From assembly GCA_934047225.1 (NCBI GenBank), contig OW204000.1, positions 16,944,001 to 17,008,000 on the forward strand: DNA of 64,000 nucleotides, given 5' to 3'. Of this stretch, positions 23,301-29,300 are shown piece after piece. Each line of letters begins with the position of its first letter. Within the stretch, counting starts at the first letter, position 1. The DNA is from Ypsolopha sequella. Taxonomy: Eukaryota > Arthropoda > Insecta > Lepidoptera > Ypsolophidae. The position numbers were made by a program, and so were the translations under genes. Below the pieces are notes generated by a model that saw only the letters and a list, made by a program, of their open reading frames with translations, searched no databases and was not told where the DNA came from.

Positions 23301-26300
23301 ACCTATTGGCAGTTCTTATTGCGGCGTCATAGCCGTTAAATTCGTTTACAAATAGGGAGCTTGAACTGCAGGCGACTGTACATAGTAAGTATACAAATAT
23401 TAAAGCCGATTCTGAAGGCTTTAATTTTAGTTATAGTGCTGTCAAAACTTGAAATTTTCCAAAGTAATTTAACTTCTGTTCCTAAAACCTAAGGACTATT
23501 TTGCAACGAAGAAAATTTAATTTTGACATCACTAAAACTAAAATTAAAGCCTTCGGAATCGGCTTTAATATGCAAGTAATAAGTCACAGATAAGAACGGT
23601 ATATTGTCATTAGGGTTAATGTAGTATAAAAATGGCTACCTTGACCTGGAGGAAATTATTATGCAATAATACTACGTAATTACTCGTAATATATTAGTAT
23701 CAGGCACAGACCACTTAGCCATTGGTCTGTGGTATCAGGTATCAATTGCCATTCTGCGGTTAAGAAACCTAAGAGCATATTTTTCTCCATATTTACTATT
23801 TATTACGATGTTAGATGTCACCAGAAGAATGTCAGCGTAGGAAAAAATACATATCATCACGGCATGAATCCCCGAGTAGGTGTCAGAGGTATTAATTACC
23901 AAGTGTGAACTGTGAAATTCAAGTCACAGTCCACACTTGGTACACCTGCTTTTCACCGACGATTATTACGTCGAAATTTAAAAAATAGTTGAATATTACA
24001 ATAAACCCAGGAAGACTAAAAAACGGTAGTCTGTTGCTAGGTTAAACCTAGATTTTTTTATAAAATAACAGGTTTATAATTTTACAGTGACATACACGGC
24101 GACCATACAAACAAAACAAACTATTGCGAAGGGAAATTATGCAGCAACCGTTCGACCTTGACTAGATCACGCGAACTATAGCATAGTGCTAATTCATACT
24201 TCCAATATTTTAACTATAATTTGTTTAACAAACATTTACTGAAAATACCGACTGGATTTTTGTTGCTGAAAGCCGAAACCTAGATATAGAACTCGTCTAT
24301 ACGTACAACTTTTACTATAGAGCCAATCCTGCTTTTGGCTGTTCCATACATAATATACAAGGTGACTTTTTGATTATCGTCCAAATTCATACTGGAGGCT
24401 TGATAAGTGATCAGTATCTTGGATCAGTAACAATTTTTGTGAAATTCGTAAAATGAAATTTCGGCTTCCCATATAAATTCAGTGCCAGTCCCGAGTGAAT
24501 CACTATGGGGAGTCGAAATTTCATTTTAGGAATTTCACCAAAATTGTTATTGATGCATGATACTGATCACTTACCAAGCCACCAGTATGAATTTGGACGA
24601 TGATCAAAAAGTCACCTTGTATAGACCAGCTTATCTTTGTTTCGCGATTTCAGGGTTGGCAGAGGAACCAACCCAGAATTCGTCTCAAATAACTTGCCCC
24701 TAAAAATACTCTAAATAATTTATTTAATTTATTTCCAAGCAACAAATAATACATCTTGTTTGACATTTTTCTATATTGACCTGAATTTTTTCAAAATGGA
24801 CGCTATCCGTTAATGTCTAAAGTGGCTTAAATGTTTATAGTTAATTAAACTGATTAGACGGAGAGCTAGCGACCAAATCGGTCATGTGGCTTCAGCTGTA
24901 TTGAAACTCCGTTAGCTACTTCCCTGAATAACCTTTTCCGATAATCTTCGTGCTGGCAGGCCGCGGGCGGTGGATGCGGGTGTAGTGGGGTGGGGAAAAA
25001 AATAAAAAAAATGTGGGCTCAGCGACTTTATTTTAAAAGTACCAAAATAATAATAATTTTCATGTGGGCTCAGATATCAGCCGGCGAACGCGTCAGCGCG
25101 CTCATGGCTCACGACGGTTTGTTACTTTTAATTAACGCTGGCAATCCCTTCCCACCACCCAATCGATTTAAATTTTTTTTTGGGTGCATAAGGAGTACAG
25201 AGCAACAGTTTGAAAAAAAAAATAAAGTCGCTGAGCCCACATTTTTTTTCTTTTTTTTCCCCACCCCACTACACCCGCACCCACCGCCCGCGGCCTGCCA
25301 GCACGAAGATTATCGGAAAAGGTTGTTCAAGGAAGTAACTAACGGAGTTTCAATACAGCTGAAGCCACATGACCGATTTGGTCGCTAGCTCTTAGACTAG
25401 ATATTTTATAGTTAATAATAGTTAACCTTAAATTGCGTTTTACTTTTAAATAAAGTGCTTGGGGGAAAAAAGTCTGAAAAGTGTCAAATTTAGTGGATTT
25501 TTACAAGGAGTTAGGGGAAATCTAAATCCAAGGTGGCAACACTGTACCAAAGCGTTTGCGCCTGCGCTTTCACTGTAAATGAAATGAAGCCAGAGAGCAC
25601 AAATTACCTGTCAATCCACATTTCTTTAGAGCTGGTTTCCAAACCGTTATACTCATATTGCATCTTCGTCCAGTCACCTCCATCATTGATGCTGAGTGTT
25701 TCATCCAACGTGGTCACGCTGCTTGGTCTCCGTGGGGAGCTATTGTCTAGGACTGCTGGGTCAAACGAACTGGTGTTTGAACTTTCTTTTTTGGCCCTGT
25801 AAGACAAGACAAGACAGATACTCAAAATTCAAAATGTTTATTTTGCAAAGTAGGTATATATAATACACGTTTCACAAGTCAAATTTTAATCTTATAAAAA
25901 TATATGTAATAAAATAATAAATGTATATGAACTAGATTAAATGTTTGTTTAATTTATGTAGCTATATATATATACGATTAAAATTATAGGTAAAATATTA
26001 TTATACAAGGTGAAATCCTATCAACCGCCCGAACCCATACCGGAGACCCGGCCAGGGACCAGGAACAAGGTTCAATGATCACCAACTGAGCCCCCAGCAC
26101 GAATCCAGGCGGCCGACCAAATCCCATTCTATATACTACATAGTAATAGGTTACATATATAAACTTTTTATTGGACGCCAAATAATTAAGTAAGAAGAAA
26201 TCAAACTTATAATAGAAAGTTACAATTGGCGGCTTTATCGTTCGTAGCGATTTTTCCAGATAACCTTTCGGTGGAAATAAATTGTTGGAAATAAACGCGA

Positions 26301-29300
26301 AGGTGGTGCACAAAATAAATAATAATTGTTAAATGGACAGCAATACCTGAAATAAATACATAAGGATAACATTGTAATACAAATACTCAGAATGCGATAA
26401 ATATAAACGCCGATATTAGTGTGACAAACGCGGTTCAAATGGCTAGTAATTCCCTAATTACCTTCCGAGAGGTAGTCAGATTTTGTCATACTAGTTTTGT
26501 ACAGGTATACAGACGTGACTGGAATGGTTAGCAGCACTCTGTGAATTGAATATTAATAGCAAATAATAGATGAAGGACGCATGCTGAATACTATCTATCT
26601 ATACTATCGTCTTTCTTTAATAAATCGTTCTCGGTACAAGCTGTTCGTTTGTAGAATGATCTTCCTTTACATATAAGAAGAGCCCCTTCCCTGCCTATCT
26701 TCAAGAGACTAGTTAAAGGACACTATCTAACCGGGGTCCGTCTCTACGCTGGAAACCGGTTGGCGGTTTGGCCGGTCTAACCAGACTGTACCTTTCAGAT
26801 GACTGCCCATAACAAGGCAGTATTTAATGGCAAATATCTTTCACTCTGATTACCGAAATATTCATTATCATTATTTTTTATTTTTTTTCCAGTTAACAAT
26901 TTATTTCATGACATATACACATATAGATTATTTTTTATATATTTTATTAGTATGTATTTATCATTATACATATATTAATACGTTTATCTATTAATATTAA
27001 AATATATCTATTATTAAAAATAGTGCACCACCATTTCAGCAATCATTCTAAACAGTTTCATCCACCCAAAGGTTGTCTGGAAGAGATCGCTTTAAGCGAT
27101 AAGGCCGCCTGTTTGTGCTACATAATAATTTAGTTAAAAATTAAGTATTCATATTTCTGTTCCTTTTTATATGGTGTACAAATAAAGTTGTATTGTTGTT
27201 GTTGTTACTATTTTAATTTTCGCTTATAGAATAAATACAATTCTAATATTAGTGTGTTCATGAAATAGACGCAAAAGGGGACAGATAATGCCAAAGTTAG
27301 GCAACACCTCCCTCTGTACTTTTCTTCCTGCTAGTCTATCTGCGTAGACAGTGGCGGCGTTAGGGTAGGGCGTGGTTGGGCGACTGCCCAGGGCGCCAGA
27401 CATTAAGGGGCGCCAGCGCCCCCTCGTCAGTATGGATCACGGGATGGCGCGGTAAAATTTTGTTAAATTATGTTAAAATAATTGGTCATGATTGAAGATT
27501 GAAATAATCTTTCCCATGTTTTTTTTTTCCTTTTTTGCACATGAATAATTTAGGAAACAGATAAGGGGCGCCTTAGAATTCTCGCCCAGGGCGCCGTTAA
27601 TGCTAAAACCGGCACTTCCTTATCTATTTACACCTCAATCACACAATAAACAATATTGCACACGCAATAAACATAAAAAAAAATTGTGCTTAGATAAAAT
27701 CAATAGGTGAATGAAATACATAGGCAATTTTCATAAAATATTCAACTTGAACATGGGAAAGTATTATTTTTCAAAGTAGGACTGGCCTAGTAACTATATA
27801 TAGGTACATACATGCCTACAGTTTTGTCGCTATCTATCATCTCAAACTGTTCTGGGGTTGCACTATGCGTAGAATTCTCGCTCCCATAGTGATTTTCTGT
27901 AGCAGTGCAAGGCAGAGGCTGGGTTTCAACTTCTTCCAACTTTTTTTGAACTAAATGTAATTTTTCCTCAGGCAGTTTCAAGTCCAAACCTCGACTTTCA
28001 GTAGCTGGACTCGTTAACGAGTTCAGGCTAACAATAGCGGCATCGTACAGCTTTTGAAAGTTCAATTTTTCAGTTTCTAGAGCTATAATCTTCTGTTTTA
28101 ACAGCTCTATTTCTTCAGCTTGTATGAGTAACTGAAAATTATATTTAAAAACATATTGAACATTAACTCCTTTATCTGTAATGTCTATATTATTACTATG
28201 AATAATTTAGTTTAAACTATATATTTCTATAAAAACACATTAATATAATAATCATTTCCATATATATTTCGACTTGTAAAGTCGGCGTCAGTGGAATTAG
28301 GTAAAATTAATATAATAAAATAAATAATAATATATATATATGGATATATAGCAGGGAAACATTTTGTTCCGTTTAATTGCATGGCTTAGAAGGAATGTGT
28401 TAATGAAAAATGATTCATTCATGTAATCATTACATAATGTATTCACTTGACTCATAGTTGCTGTCATCAGAAATGAAACTACACATAACTTTGTCAGTGT
28501 TTTAATATTTACATTAATTATGTAAATGGTTAAGATAACAAGTAACTTAAATAAAAAACACTATGTTGAGATAAAACATCTCTGACATTGATATTTCGGC
28601 AAAGTTGATAAGTTGATAAATGATAAACAGACTATCTAAGCTGTCTTTGTGATCAAATATTAGTTCTAGTCTCACCTCATGGCTCCAATCTGTCTCTGGC
28701 TCAAGAGTCTGACAACTGACACAGACATTGCTCTCCGGCAACTCTGTCTGACAGTCCATCTCCAGCATCTCTACATCATCCATGCCAGTGGATGCGTCAC
28801 TAGTCACCACATTTAGATAGGAGTTTCCCCAGAATAAGGACACCAGGCTTGAAGGTCGAGGCATGATGAGGCCTACATCATCCCAGTCTTCGAAATCCTA
28901 AAATTATAACAACTGATTTTTTTCGAGATTTCTTGTTTGGCTCCATAGTAAAAGTTGTTTGTATGTCTTACGCAGTTTTCGTTTCCAAAACCACTTAGGA
29001 ACTTATATCGATATCAGTGAAATTTTATTTTTTTTAATTTTTTCAAACATGCTCTATAACTTGAAGGGCTGTTTTCTATAAAGATTTCCACAAATATAAG
29101 AGTAAGGAAGTGTCTAGCCTGCCACTAGCGGCCGTTTAGCAAAATAATATATTCTGCCACTAGCGGCAGAATAACAAAAATAGTAGATTATGCACTAAGG
29201 GAATAAAGCAGTGTCCTCCTCACGGGCGGCATATTGATCCCTGAGCGTAACGAGGGACTCTAGAGTTAACTCCTGAGCGTAGCGAGCTGTCCAAGCTACC

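Noticed and set aside
17036..23567. piggyBac-type origin for MITE-2 because TTAA occurs at some ends
   Set aside because: Copies 1 and 3 lack TTAA on the left, while TA is present at both ends of all three, so a TA-targeting family fits better.
24990..25388. 132-codon open frame on the plus strand
   Set aside because: It lies entirely across the foldback arms and contains low-complexity poly-F and proline-rich runs; no splice or family support.
27355..27612. hAT-type element with CAGTGGCGG end
   Set aside because: The right end only partly matches and no 8-bp duplication could be found; listed only as a repeat.
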